A stretch of 64,000 nt of DNA from Mesorhizobium sp. DCY119 (GCF_003590645.1 NZ_CP031834.1:4154501-4218500), one strand, 5' to 3'; counted from the first letter of the stretch, positions 35,695 through 45,411 are shown. Notes: a model not told the origin generated them from the letters alone. Made by a program: numbers and translations.

Positions 35695-37203
35695 TCACAG
35701 ATAAGTTGTGCGTTCCAACTGCGTGATCTCGGCCCAGAAGGCCAGGATTTCGGCACGCTTCAGGTCCTGGTAGACCTTGGCCATCAACGGCCCGAGCGCC
35801 CGCTCGACGAAAGTGCTCTTGGCCATCAGCTGCAGCGCATCGTCCATGTCGTCGGGCAGGAAAAGCCCGCCATCGTCATAGGCGTTGCCCTGGACGGGCG
35901 GCGGCGGCACTTCCTTGTTCTCGATGCCTTCGACCATGCCCTGCAACAGCGTCGCCATGACGAGATAGGGGTTGGCGTCGGCGCCGGCGATGCGATGCTC
36001 AAGGCGCGTGTTCTCTTCCGACGAAACCGGGATGCGCAGGGCAACCGAACGGTTGTTCTCGCCCCAGACCGCGCGTGTCGGCGCATAGGAACCCGGCGTG
36101 ATGCGCCTGAAACCGTTCCAGGTGTTGATGAACAGCAGAAGCGATTCCGGCATGGTCCTCAAGAGACCTGCGACGGCCGATTCGAGCGTCTTGCGACCCT
36201 CGGCGCCGCCGAAGATGTTGCGGCCATCGGCGTCCAGCATCGAAGCGTGGACGTGCATGCCGTTGCCGGCATATTCGAGGAAGGGCTTGGCCATGAAGGT
36301 GGCCGTCAGCCCGTGGGCGCGGGCGCAGCCAATGACGATGCGCTGGAGCATGATGACGTCGTCGGCAGCCCTCAGCGGATCGGCCCGGTGCTTGAGATTG
36401 ACCTCGAACTGGCCGGGGGCGGCTTCCTTGATGATCGTGTCGATCGGCAGGTTCTGATCGTCGGCGGCGTCGCGGATCATGTCGAACAGGTCGGCATGTT
36501 CGGCGAGATCGTCGAGGCCATACATGCGCAGCCTGTCCGGACCGGCAGTGGCGCCGACGGGGGCCGGCATGCCGTCATCCCACTCCACCTCGGGATCGAG
36601 GAGATAGAATTCCAGCTCGAAGGCGACGACCGGGAAGAAGCCCTTGGCGTTGACCTCGGCCACCTTGCGCTTCAGCACCTGGCGGGAATCGGCCATGAAA
36701 GGTTCGCCCTCGGGCGAAAACGTCTGGAGCAGCACCTGCGCGGTCTTGCGCTTGGCCCATGGCACGATCGACAGCGATCCGCGCGTGGCACGGCAGTAGC
36801 CGTCCTTATCGCCGGTTTCGATGTGCAGGCCGGTCTCGCTGACCTCGCGGCCCCAGACGTCGAGGCCGTGCAGCGACATCGGGAAATTGACGCCGTCCTG
36901 GAAAGCTTTCTTGAGCGCGTCGCCCGGCGCCCACTTGCCGCGCATCATCCCGTTGGGATCGACCAGCAGGAATTCGACAGCTTCGATGTCGGGATGCTTT
37001 TCGACGAAGGCGCGATATTCGGCCTCGTGCTCTGGGGAAATGAACGAGGACTTCTGGCCGGAAGAGGCTGGAACCGGGGGAATTTCAGGGGAAGGAATTT
37101 CGGGCGGACGTTTTTTCCCGGCGGTGCCGCTTGAGGGAAAAGAAGAGCCGCCTATGGAAGAAGGTTTGGTTCCGGTTTCTATGCTTCCGGTTATTTCACG
37201 CAA
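35695..37203 (-). CDS. puuA: Glutamine synthetase family protein, PuuA-type (gamma-glutamylputrescine synthetase)
   Basis: 502 residues from a TTG start; no ATG occurs before about residue 85, and AGG precedes the TTG. The first 50 residues are Ser/Pro-rich and unlike the family, so the true start may lie inside. From residue 55 the protein has the GS catalytic domain: HPDIEAVEFLLVDPNGMMRGKW, the ATP/metal region FPVVAFELEFYL, GQFEVNLKHRADPLRAADD, and NGMHVHASMLD. PuuA joins glutamate to putrescine to start its degradation. The neighbouring pot genes strongly support this. A second paralogue lies at 46463. Confidence 0.85.
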   Translation of the reverse strand: MREITGSIETGTKPSSIGGSSFPSSGTAGKKRPPEIPSPEIPPVPASSGQKSSFISPEHEAEYRAFVEKHPDIEAVEFLLVDPNGMMRGKWAPGDALKKAFQDGVNFPMSLHGLDVWGREVSETGLHIETGDKDGYCRATRGSLSIVPWAKRKTAQVLLQTFSPEGEPFMADSRQVLKRKVAEVNAKGFFPVVAFELEFYLLDPEVEWDDGMPAPVGATAGPDRLRMYGLDDLAEHADLFDMIRDAADDQNLPIDTIIKEAAPGQFEVNLKHRADPLRAADDVIMLQRIVIGCARAHGLTATFMAKPFLEYAGNGMHVHASMLDADGRNIFGGAEGRKTLESAVAGLLRTMPESLLLFINTWNGFRRITPGSYAPTRAVWGENNRSVALRIPVSSEENTRLEHRIAGADANPYLVMATLLQGMVEGIENKEVPPPPVQGNAYDDGGLFLPDDMDDALQLMAKSTFVERALGPLMAKVYQDLKRAEILAFWAEITQLERTTYL

Positions 37204-37260
37204 GATATACCTGTTTACTGGTTGAAGATCACATAACCTGCCTGCTCTGTAACAGTTATG

Positions 37261-38208
37261 TCAATGGGGAGACGGCATGCCTGTGACGCCCGGCCTCACC
37301 GGACGCGACTGGCGCCGGAACTCCAGCCCGATGTGAACCAGCAGGGCCGTGAACACCACCGCACCGCCGACGATGGTGCGGGCCGATGGTACTTCGCCAT
37401 GGATAAGCCAGACCCAGATGGGTCCGAGGATCGGCTCAAAACAGCCGAGAAGGGCTGCGATGGCAGCCGGAACCAGCCGCGCGCCGGTGGCGAAGAAGGC
37501 AAGCCCGAGCCCGAGATTGAGCGCGCCGAAGGCAAACAGGAACCCCATGTCGCGCGGCGACACGACAAAGGCTTCGACCTGCGTGGCGGCGAATATGCCG
37601 GCGAGAATCGTGCCCAGGCATGTTGCCGGCGTCATGCGCACATGGGCGAAGCGGCGGGTGATGACGGTGGCGATCGAAAACACCATGGCAATCAGCAGCG
37701 CAAGACCGTCGCCGATTGGCGATACCTGCCCGTTGAAGGATTCCGAGACCATGATGGCGACGCCGCAGATCACGGCGGCAATCGCTATCCAGGTCGGCCC
37801 GCTGACACGTTCGCGGAACACCAGCCAGGCGATCAGCGCCGCAAACAGCGGCACACCGGCCTGCATGAGAAGGATGTTGGCAACCGTGGTGTAGGCAAGC
37901 GCCACGACGAAACAGGTGGAGGCCACCGCAAAGCAAAGCGCCACCGCAAGGCCAGGCAGGCCCATTCCCCGGAACAGCTTCAGCGTGCCGCGCAGGCCAT
38001 CGCGCCAGGCCATGAAGCCGAGCAGGAAGACGGCGGCCCAGAACGAGCGCCAGAATACGACCGTCCAGCTATCGTCAACCTCGACGAAGCGGGCGATCGC
38101 GCCACCAAAGCTCCACATCAGCGCCGACAGGAACACCAGCAGCATGCCGATGCGCTCCTCGCGCCGGGAGATGTAAGAGCCTGCGTGTGAAACGGCGGTT
38201 TCTGTCAT
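37261..38208 (-). CDS. EamA/DMT-superfamily transporter
   Basis: 315 residues from ATG 38208 (MTETAVSHAG). Ten predicted helices in two repeats: RIGMLLVFLSALMWSFGGAIARF begins the first and GALNLGLGLAFFATGARLVPAAIAALLGCFEPIL lies in the second, the latter matching the conserved DMT region before the last helices. Inner-membrane exporter of unknown substrate. It is distinct from the DMT protein at 12497. Confidence 0.88.
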   Translation of the reverse strand: MTETAVSHAGSYISRREERIGMLLVFLSALMWSFGGAIARFVEVDDSWTVVFWRSFWAAVFLLGFMAWRDGLRGTLKLFRGMGLPGLAVALCFAVASTCFVVALAYTTVANILLMQAGVPLFAALIAWLVFRERVSGPTWIAIAAVICGVAIMVSESFNGQVSPIGDGLALLIAMVFSIATVITRRFAHVRMTPATCLGTILAGIFAATQVEAFVVSPRDMGFLFAFGALNLGLGLAFFATGARLVPAAIAALLGCFEPILGPIWVWLIHGEVPSARTIVGGAVVFTALLVHIGLEFRRQSRPVRPGVTGMPSPH

Positions 38209-38337
38209 GGCTCGACTATCGATGTTTCGAAAAGGCCGCGCATGTCGCCAAGCGACAAACACGTTCGGAATCCGATAGTCGAAAGATGTTTTTTGCGGGT
38301 GGTCCAGTCCGGGCTTGTGGTTGTGGCACCCGGTCGC

Positions 38338-38517
38338 TCAGCAGGCGCTGTCGCGCCTTTCGCGGCGGCTGCGAAACAGGCCGGACCACAGCCTGCGCAG
38401 GATGCTTCTGGAGGGAACGTCCAGCGCTTCGCCGTTATACGAGCGCTGGCGCTCGCGGGATTTTCGGCTCAGTTCGTGTTGTATCATCGTCCAGACGTGA
38501 AGCGGCTCCATGGCCAT
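38338..38517 (-). CDS. Small basic hypothetical protein, 59 aa
   Basis: Start ATG 38517 (MAMEPLHVWTMIQHEL) has AAGGGAAAGG upstream; an in-frame ATG at 38538 is possible. The body is helical and very basic: SRKSRERQRSYNGEALD, then RRLWSGLFRSRRERR, ending in Cys. It is divergent from a LysR gene. No family recognised. The basic helical tail suggests nucleic-acid or membrane contact (inference). Confidence 0.5.
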   Translation of the reverse strand: MAMEPLHVWTMIQHELSRKSRERQRSYNGEALDVPSRSILRRLWSGLFRSRRERRDSAC

Positions 38518-38602
38518 ATCCTTTCCCTTGAAGTTCATAATCGAAAGATAACTGGCGTTTTTGGATGTATCTCCGGCGGATTTCGCGCTATCTTTTTCAA
38601 TT

Positions 38603-39478
38603 ATGAAAAATCTCGACTGGAACGACCTGAAAGCCTTCATCCATGTCGCGCGCAGCGGCGGGCTTTCGGCGGCAGCCGTGGAACTGCGCTCCAGCCCGGC
38701 CACGATCGGCCGCAAGATGCTGTCGCTGGAACAGGCGCTCGCGCGGCGCCTCTTCATCCGCCGCCAGACCGGCTATGAACTCACCGAAGACGGTCGTGCG
38801 CTGCTTGCCAAGGCGCAGGCGATGGAGGCGAGCGCCCGCCCCATCGAGGACTGGCTTTCAGCCGACATGCGACGCCCCGTGGTGCGGATATCGGCGGGCA
38901 CCTGGATCGCCAATCTGCTGTCGGCCAATTTCTCGCGGCTGTGGACGCCCGACGATCCCTTCCGCATCGGCTTCAAGACGGCGGAAGCGCGGCTCGACAT
39001 CGCCCATCGCGAGGTCGAGATCGGCGTTCGCAACCGACCGGCCGAGGGCATGAACCTGGCGTCGCGGCCGGCGGGCGAAGTCGCCTATGCGCCCTTCCGG
39101 GCACGCAACCAGCCGGTGCAGGGACCGGAAAACTGGGTGGCGATCACGCCCGACGACGCGGCCACGCCGTCGGCCCGCTGGACGAATGCGCAACCGAACC
39201 TGTCGATTGCCGCCTGGGCAAACACGCCACGCACGCTCTACGATCTCATCAGTGCCGGCGTCGGCACCGGCGTGTTGCCGTGCTTTGCCGGCGACCGCGA
39301 CCCGCTGCTAGAGCGCGCCGGCGAGCCGATCGCTGAACTGCATCACAGGCAGTGGATCGTCATGCATGACGACGACCGCCATCGCCCGGAAGTGCGAAAA
39401 GTCATCGAGCGCTTGGCCGCGCTGATCGCTGCGCATGCGCCGCTGTTTGCCGGCGAGCGGCCCCTGGGAGGCGACTGA
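38603..39478 (+). CDS. LysR-family transcriptional regulator
   Basis: 291 residues from ATG 38603 (MKNLDWNDLKAF). The N-terminal HTH is clear (residues 5-62: LKAFIHVARSGGLSAAAVELRSSPATIGRKMLSLEQALARRLF), followed by the effector domain. It carries Cys only in the C-terminal lobe. Its short intergenic region with the small basic gene at 38517 probably holds its operator. It is not close enough in type to suggest an effector; the downstream oxidoreductase-exporter pair has its own SoxR-like promoter. Confidence 0.87.
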   Translation: MKNLDWNDLKAFIHVARSGGLSAAAVELRSSPATIGRKMLSLEQALARRLFIRRQTGYELTEDGRALLAKAQAMEASARPIEDWLSADMRRPVVRISAGTWIANLLSANFSRLWTPDDPFRIGFKTAEARLDIAHREVEIGVRNRPAEGMNLASRPAGEVAYAPFRARNQPVQGPENWVAITPDDAATPSARWTNAQPNLSIAAWANTPRTLYDLISAGVGTGVLPCFAGDRDPLLERAGEPIAELHHRQWIVMHDDDRHRPEVRKVIERLAALIAAHAPLFAGERPLGGD

Positions 39479-39526
39479 ATCCAGCCCCGCTGCGTTTCCA
39501 AAAACCACGGCGGCGCTTTTTAGCGC

Positions 39527-39557
39527 TTGACCTCAACTATACCTGAGGTTTTATAGG
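39527..39557 (+). promoter_or_regulatory. SoxR-type promoter: CCTCAACTATACCTGAGG between -35 and -10
   Basis: TTGACC (39527-39532) and TATAGG (39552-39557) are 19 bp apart, the long spacer typical of MerR-family activated promoters. The 18-bp dyad CCTCAACTATACCTGAGG (39531-39548) lies in the spacer and matches the SoxR box CCTCAA-N6-TTGAGG with one mismatch in the right arm. It lies 39 bp before the FMN reductase start. SoxR would activate it in response to redox-cycling compounds. No soxR gene is in the window. Confidence 0.75.
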
Positions 39558-39595
39558 GATGCTCCTGACCCTTATCGAATGGAGGCCCACCCAAA

Positions 39596-40144
39596 ATGCC
39601 CCAGAAAACAAAGCTCGGCCTGATCTATGGCAGCGCCCGAGAAGGCCGCTTTTGCGACACCATGGTCAATTGGGTGGCAGCCGAGATTGTCAACGACGGG
39701 CGGTTCGTTGCGAATTCCATCGACCCGCGAGACCTCGACAAAAGCCGGGCGGAGATCGGGCACCGCTTCGACGAGGCAGACGCCTTCCTGATCGTCACGC
39801 CCGAATACAATCACGGCTACACCGGCGCCCTGAAATCGCTGATCGACGCCTACAATCAGCAATGGCAGATTAAGCCCATCGCCTTCGTCTCCTATGGCGG
39901 CGTTTCGGGCGGGTTGCGGGCGGTCGAGCAGCTTCGGCTGGTCTTCGCCGAGCTTCATGCCGTCGGCATCCGCGACACGGTAAGCTTCGCCAACCCCTGG
40001 AACAGATTCGACAGCGCCGGGGCGCTGGTCGAACCGAAGGACGCGCAGCGGGCGATGACAACGCTGCTCGCCCGCCTCCACTGGTGGGCCGTGACGCTGC
40101 GCGATGCGCGCGCCACCTCATCTTACTTCGAGGTGGCAGCATGA
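39596..40144 (+). CDS. NADPH-dependent FMN reductase (flavodoxin-like)
   Basis: 182 residues. The flavodoxin-like fold with the FMN phosphate loop GSAREGRFCDTM (about 12-23) and the conserved TPEYNHGYTGALKSLIDAY (about 67-85) is typical of the FMN_red family, which reduces quinones, azo compounds or flavins with NADPH. Cytosolic. It overlaps the MFS gene by 4 bp (ATGA). The SoxR-type promoter upstream and the exporter downstream suggest reduction and export of redox-active compounds. Confidence 0.9.
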   Translation: MPQKTKLGLIYGSAREGRFCDTMVNWVAAEIVNDGRFVANSIDPRDLDKSRAEIGHRFDEADAFLIVTPEYNHGYTGALKSLIDAYNQQWQIKPIAFVSYGGVSGGLRAVEQLRLVFAELHAVGIRDTVSFANPWNRFDSAGALVEPKDAQRAMTTLLARLHWWAVTLRDARATSSYFEVAA

Positions 40145-41352
40145 ATGCGCAACTGCCGATCGAGACGGCATCAAGCCGCCACCCGCACCGCGCCCGCAAC
40201 ATCACGCTGCTGCTGGCGGCGACGCTGACCATCATGTCGGGCGCGACGATCTCGCCTTCCCTGCCGGCCATCCAAGCGCATTTCGCCGGCAGCGACAATG
40301 TCGAGATCCTGACCCGGCTGGTGCTGACGCTGCCGGCGCTTTTCATCGTCATCTGCGCGCCCTTCGCCGGTGGCCTTGCCGACCGCTTCGGCCGCCGGCC
40401 GTTGCTGATGGCGGGTGCTGTTCTCTACGGGATAGGTGGCATGTCGGGCCTGCTGGCGGATTCGCTTCTCGGCCTGCTGATCGGACGCGCCGCACTCGGC
40501 ATTGCCGTGGCCGGCGTCATGACGACAGTCACGGCGCTCGTCGGGGACTATTTCACCGGCCCGGCGCGCGATCGTTTCATGGGGTTGCAGTCGGCTTTCG
40601 TCGGCATAGGAGGCCTGGTCTTCCTGACCGGCGGCGGCTTTCTGGCCGAATTGCATTGGCGAGCACCATTTGCCGTCTATGGCCTTTCGCTCCTGCTGAT
40701 CCCGGCCATATTGGCCTTCATCAACGAACCCAATCATGCCCGCAGCACGACCGTGGTCGCCGGAGCCGTGGGCACGACGGCATGGCTTGCCATTGCCGCG
40801 GTGTACTTCGCTTCCGTTCTCAACAGCGTCGCCTACTATCTGATACCGACGCAACTTCCCTTCTACCTCAATACCATGGGCATTGGTTCGCCCACGCTGG
40901 CGGGGTTCGCCATCGGGCTGGGCAACATCGTCAGCGCTGGCGTCTCGCTGTTCTATGCTCCCTTGCGCGCAAGACTGGGCGTGACCGGTATCTTCGGCCT
41001 CGCTTTCGGCCTGATGGCGACCGGCTATGCGCTTCTGGGACTGGCAGATTCGCTACCCACTGTGCTTGCGAGCGCGGGCGTCATCGGGCTCGGACTCGGC
41101 ATGATGATGCCGAACATCGCAGCAGCCGCCATGACCGCAGCCGCACCGGAGATGAGAGGACGCGTTGCCGGCGGCATGACGGCCAGCGTCTTCGCCGGCC
41201 ATTTCATCTCGCCCTTCGTCAGCCAGCCGATGATCGCGGCATTCGGCTTCGAGCGGACCTACCTCTGTGCAGGCGCTGCTGTCGGTGCCGTCGCGATCTT
41301 CGCCGCCAGCATGGCGATATTTCGGGCTGCGCGCGTCCCGGCGGCGGGTTGA
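40141..41352 (+). CDS. MFS-family transporter
   Basis: 403 residues from ATG 40141, overlapping the reductase stop. Twelve predicted helices; motif A appears as GGLADRFGRRPLL after helix 2, and GLADSLPTVLASAGVIGLGLGMMMPNIAAAAM is a typical C-half segment. DHA1-like drug or metabolite exporter in the inner membrane. Translationally coupled to the FMN reductase, so probably under the same SoxR-type promoter. Confidence 0.9.
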   Translation: MNAQLPIETASSRHPHRARNITLLLAATLTIMSGATISPSLPAIQAHFAGSDNVEILTRLVLTLPALFIVICAPFAGGLADRFGRRPLLMAGAVLYGIGGMSGLLADSLLGLLIGRAALGIAVAGVMTTVTALVGDYFTGPARDRFMGLQSAFVGIGGLVFLTGGGFLAELHWRAPFAVYGLSLLLIPAILAFINEPNHARSTTVVAGAVGTTAWLAIAAVYFASVLNSVAYYLIPTQLPFYLNTMGIGSPTLAGFAIGLGNIVSAGVSLFYAPLRARLGVTGIFGLAFGLMATGYALLGLADSLPTVLASAGVIGLGLGMMMPNIAAAAMTAAAPEMRGRVAGGMTASVFAGHFISPFVSQPMIAAFGFERTYLCAGAAVGAVAIFAASMAIFRAARVPAAG

Positions 41353-41381
41353 GCGGTAACCGGAAATGATGAGCGGGTCGA

Positions 41382-41681
41382 TCAGCCCCGCTCGTCAAGC
41401 AATTCCCGCCAAAGGCGATGTCCTTCCGACACCAGCAGGACATGAACGGCCCTGCCCGTCTTATCGACATCATAGGCGATGACGTAGTTGTCGAGCACCA
41501 GATAGCGGAAGGAACCATAGGCACGACCGCTATTGGGGAATGCTGCGAGTTGCTCAACGGCTCGCTTTTGCAGATCGTCGACGAAGGACAGCGCCCGATC
41601 TGGATTATCGGCGGCGATGAAATCTATGATGGAGAGAAAATCGTCTTCGGCTGCCCGGGAGAAATAGACCCGATAGGTCAT
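41382..41681 (-). CDS. parE: ParE/RelE-family toxin
   Basis: 99 residues with the RelE/ParE fold: YRVYFSRAAEDDFLSIIDFIAADNPDRALSFVDDL, then FPNSGRAYGSFRYLVLDNYVIAYDVD and the C-terminal HVLLVSEGHRLWRELL. The arrangement, with a preceding ribbon-helix-helix antitoxin, points to ParE (gyrase poison) rather than a ribosome-dependent RNase. Its ATG overlaps the parD stop (TGATG). Confidence 0.85.
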   Translation of the reverse strand: MTYRVYFSRAAEDDFLSIIDFIAADNPDRALSFVDDLQKRAVEQLAAFPNSGRAYGSFRYLVLDNYVIAYDVDKTGRAVHVLLVSEGHRLWRELLDERG

Positions 41682-41938
41682 CAGGCCGGCTTCGCCCCGG
41701 AGCCCTTACGAATACGCTGGCGCGCGCGTTCAAAAAACTCCGGCGTCGCCTCGGTCACCGCGCCTGCCGCCACGTCGGCACGAGCTTGGGCGATGCGGCT
41801 CTGCAAATCGCGTTCCGCCTTCTCGCGCAAATGGCCGCGCAGCGCCTCGCGAACAACCTCGCTGGCAGACGAATAGTGGCCGGAGCGCACTTGGGAGGAG
41901 ACGTACTCCTCCAGTTCCTTGGTCAGCGAGATGTTCAT
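41681..41938 (-). CDS. parD: ParD-family antitoxin
   Basis: 85 residues. The N-terminal ribbon-helix-helix (MNISLTKELEEYVSSQVRSGHYSSASEVVREALR) dimerises and binds DNA; the C-terminal half is an extended toxin-binding segment. It precedes and overlaps parE, the usual order. Three 10-bp direct repeats lie just upstream (41974-42003) and are the best candidate for its autoregulatory operator. Confidence 0.88.
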   Translation of the reverse strand: MNISLTKELEEYVSSQVRSGHYSSASEVVREALRGHLREKAERDLQSRIAQARADVAAGAVTEATPEFFERARQRIRKGSGAKPA

Positions 41939-41973
41939 GCCAAAAAGTTAGGATCGATAACAGGCTTTGTCAA

Positions 41974-42003
41974 TTTTGGTTATTTCTGGCTACTTCTGGT
42001 TAT
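41974..42003 (-). promoter_or_regulatory. Three tandem 10-bp repeats upstream of parDE
   Basis: TTTTGGTTAT, TTCTGGCTAC and TTCTGGTTAT follow each other without spacing, 35 bp before the parD start codon. A 10-bp period places each repeat on the same face of the helix. Ribbon-helix-helix antitoxins bind such arrays cooperatively. The array abuts the stop codon of the next gene (42003). Confidence 0.55.
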
Positions 42004-43442
42004 CATTGAAAATCGAAGGCGCTCAAGCCGGTTACCATCTCGTCAAGGCCGAGCGGGCGGGTGACGGGGGGTTCGGCGCGTGAGAGGCAGCCGGTGCGTT
42101 CGCAGAGCCGGCAGGCGGGGCCGACGGGCGTAGCGGCGATCTGGCCTGCCTTGCCGCCCGAGGCACCGGGAAGTGCGGCGCCGTAGACGATCTCGTCCTT
42201 GAAGGCGATGTCGCAGCCAATGAGCAAGGCGGTGCGGCGCGGGCGCTCGTTGAAGGCGCCTTGCGGTCCTTCCAGCGTGCGGGCAACGCACAGGAACTCT
42301 GCGCCGTCCGGCATCTCCACTGCCTCGACGAAGATCTGCCCCGGCTGGGTGAAGGCCGCATGCACCGGCAGTTTCGGACAGCCGCCGCCGAAGCGGCTTT
42401 GCGGAAAGCCTTGCGCGCCGGCCTTGCGGAAGCGGTTGCCGGCATTGTCGACTTCGAGCATGAAGAACGGCACCGCCGAAGCGCCCTGCCTTTGCAGCAT
42501 GGTCAGCCGGTTTGCCGCCTGCTCGAAGGAGACGCCGAAGCGGGAGCGCAGCACGTCGACATCATAGCGTGAGCGCTGCGCCGCCGACTGGAACGCCTGA
42601 TAGGGCATCATCAGCGCGTGCGCCGCATAGCGGCCAAGCTCGAACCGGGCGAGACGCCGGGCCTCGTCAGATGACAGTTTCAGCGATTGGATCTCGGCGG
42701 CTACCGCCACCGACATGCGGATGAGGCAGGCTTCCATCGCCACCTCGCGCAGCTGGTCGAAGGGCGACAGGCGCTCAGAAATGAACAGGCGCTGCGAATG
42801 GCGATCGTAGCGGCGGCGCCAGTTGGGCATGGTGGCGACCGGCAGCACCTTCACCACGATGCCGTATTCGCGCCGGAGCCATGCCTTCAGCGCCCCGAAC
42901 AGGTCGTCGCCGGGATCGAGAACGCCAGTAAACGCCTCCGCCTCCTCCTCGATCGACGCAAAATGGTTGGGCCGGCGCTCGAAGACCTCATGCACCTCGT
43001 CGATGGGCAGCCGTGCGCCGGACAGGGCCGTCGCCCTGCCCTCTCGCGCCAGCAACTCCGAAAGATCGGACAGGCGCTCGGCCTGTTCGCGATAGGCGCG
43101 GAACAGCTTTATCACCGCCGCTGCCGCATTCGGCGCGCCCTCGGCGATCTCGACCAGCTCCTGGTCGCCCGGCAGTTCGCCTGCAAGCAGCGGGTCGGAA
43201 AACACCTCCTTGAGTGACGCGATCGAGCCCCTCGCCTCGCCCTGAAGCTCTTCGGGCTCGACCTTGTAGACGGATGAGAGTTTTAGGATCAGCTGCACCG
43301 TCAGCGGGCGCTGGTTGCGCTCGATCAGGTTGAGATAAGATGGCGAGATGCCGAGCCCCTCGGCCATCGCCGTCTGGGTCAGGCCCTTGGCGTTGCGGAT
43401 GCGGCGGATGCGCGGCCCGGCGAAGATTTTTTGCTCGGCCAT
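42003..43442 (-). CDS. RamB/ScfR-type XRE regulator with degenerate IrrE-like domain
   Basis: 479 residues. N-terminal HTH_XRE at about 10-65 (IRRIRNAKGLTQTAMAEGLGISPSYLNLIERNQRPLT), a middle ImmA/IrrE-like domain and a C-terminal DUF2083-type cysteine-containing region (PVGPACRLCERTGCLSRAEP). The zinc motif HExxH expected in the middle domain is replaced by REVAMEA, so it is not a peptidase. Proteins of this architecture regulate acetate, propionate and glyoxylate genes (RamB in corynebacteria). Its position one gene away from aceA supports that role. Confidence 0.88.
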   Translation of the reverse strand: MAEQKIFAGPRIRRIRNAKGLTQTAMAEGLGISPSYLNLIERNQRPLTVQLILKLSSVYKVEPEELQGEARGSIASLKEVFSDPLLAGELPGDQELVEIAEGAPNAAAAVIKLFRAYREQAERLSDLSELLAREGRATALSGARLPIDEVHEVFERRPNHFASIEEEAEAFTGVLDPGDDLFGALKAWLRREYGIVVKVLPVATMPNWRRRYDRHSQRLFISERLSPFDQLREVAMEACLIRMSVAVAAEIQSLKLSSDEARRLARFELGRYAAHALMMPYQAFQSAAQRSRYDVDVLRSRFGVSFEQAANRLTMLQRQGASAVPFFMLEVDNAGNRFRKAGAQGFPQSRFGGGCPKLPVHAAFTQPGQIFVEAVEMPDGAEFLCVARTLEGPQGAFNERPRRTALLIGCDIAFKDEIVYGAALPGASGGKAGQIAATPVGPACRLCERTGCLSRAEPPVTRPLGLDEMVTGLSAFDFQ

Positions 43443-43453
43443 GGGTGCCGTCC

Positions 43454-43828
43454 TCAGCCCGTCGGATAGGAAATGTAAGAGATCAACAGCAAAAGGAGGC
43501 CCAGCACGCTGATCGTGAGACCACGTCGCGCGAGGGGCGAAGGCGCGAAACGCAGAAAGAACATGGACAGCACAGCGAACGCTCCGAAACTTGCCACTGC
43601 CAGAATCGAGGAGAGCTCCAAGAGTTCAGGTCGCCGTAGTGAAACCGCCATGGTGACGACGATGACCAGGTTCACGAATGAGGCATGCAGCACCAGCAGC
43701 CAAAGTCCTGGGCTATTCGGGCTTATTCCATAGAGATCGCTCAATCCCTTTCGCCCGCTCGTAAACCAGACGAACGCAATCTGGCAAGCGATCGCGCCCC
43801 AAAAAGCCCACATCCACAAATCCCGCAT
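43454..43828 (-). CDS. Small membrane protein, 124 aa
   Basis: Four hydrophobic segments: MWAFWGAIACQIAFVWF, LWLLVLHASFVNLVIVVTMAV, LSSILAVASFGAFAVLSMFFL and LTISVLGLLLLLISYISY. Short loops, no recognised family. It lies 11 bp upstream of the regulator gene on the same strand, so they may form one transcript starting from the region facing aceA. Function unknown. Confidence 0.68.
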   Translation of the reverse strand: MRDLWMWAFWGAIACQIAFVWFTSGRKGLSDLYGISPNSPGLWLLVLHASFVNLVIVVTMAVSLRRPELLELSSILAVASFGAFAVLSMFFLRFAPSPLARRGLTISVLGLLLLLISYISYPTG

Positions 43829-43851
43829 CTAGCCCCCCGTATTGACATCGA

Positions 43852-43913
43852 TTTACAAACGAAACGCACTCAATCAAGCGCAGTCTAAATTTACAAGATT
43901 TACAATTTTACAA
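43852..43913. promoter_or_regulatory. Four TTTACAA boxes between the regulator unit and aceA
   Basis: Exact TTTACAA occurs at 43852-43858, 43890-43896, 43899-43905 and 43907-43913, the last three nearly head to tail in an AT-rich tract. A partial inverted match (ATGTAAAT) is near 43995. They lie in the only region from which both aceA and the RamB-like regulator can be transcribed, and are the best candidate operators for that regulator. Assignment is inferred. Confidence 0.5.
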
Positions 43914-44070
43914 TGCCAACCTGTCAAACACAATACAGGTTTTCCCTATTTCCCGCACGGTTTTCCTGAATTAACTCGCTTATGTCGCACCGCAATGTAA
44001 ATTCCGTAACACACAAGTGGCCGGCAGGTCGCTTTGTCCACGCCAGATCACAGACTGTTCGGAGAAGAAT

Positions 44071-45360
<1,290 letters not shown>

Positions 45361-45411
45361 CCAAAGCAGAGGAAGCGCCCGAAAGGCGACTACAGGCACG
45401 GGAGAAGACCA

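Noticed and set aside
38603-41352. LysR protein as regulator of the FMN reductase-MFS pair
   Set aside because: The genes point the same way, and the pair has its own MerR/SoxR-type promoter with a long spacer; LysR control is not excluded but not supported.
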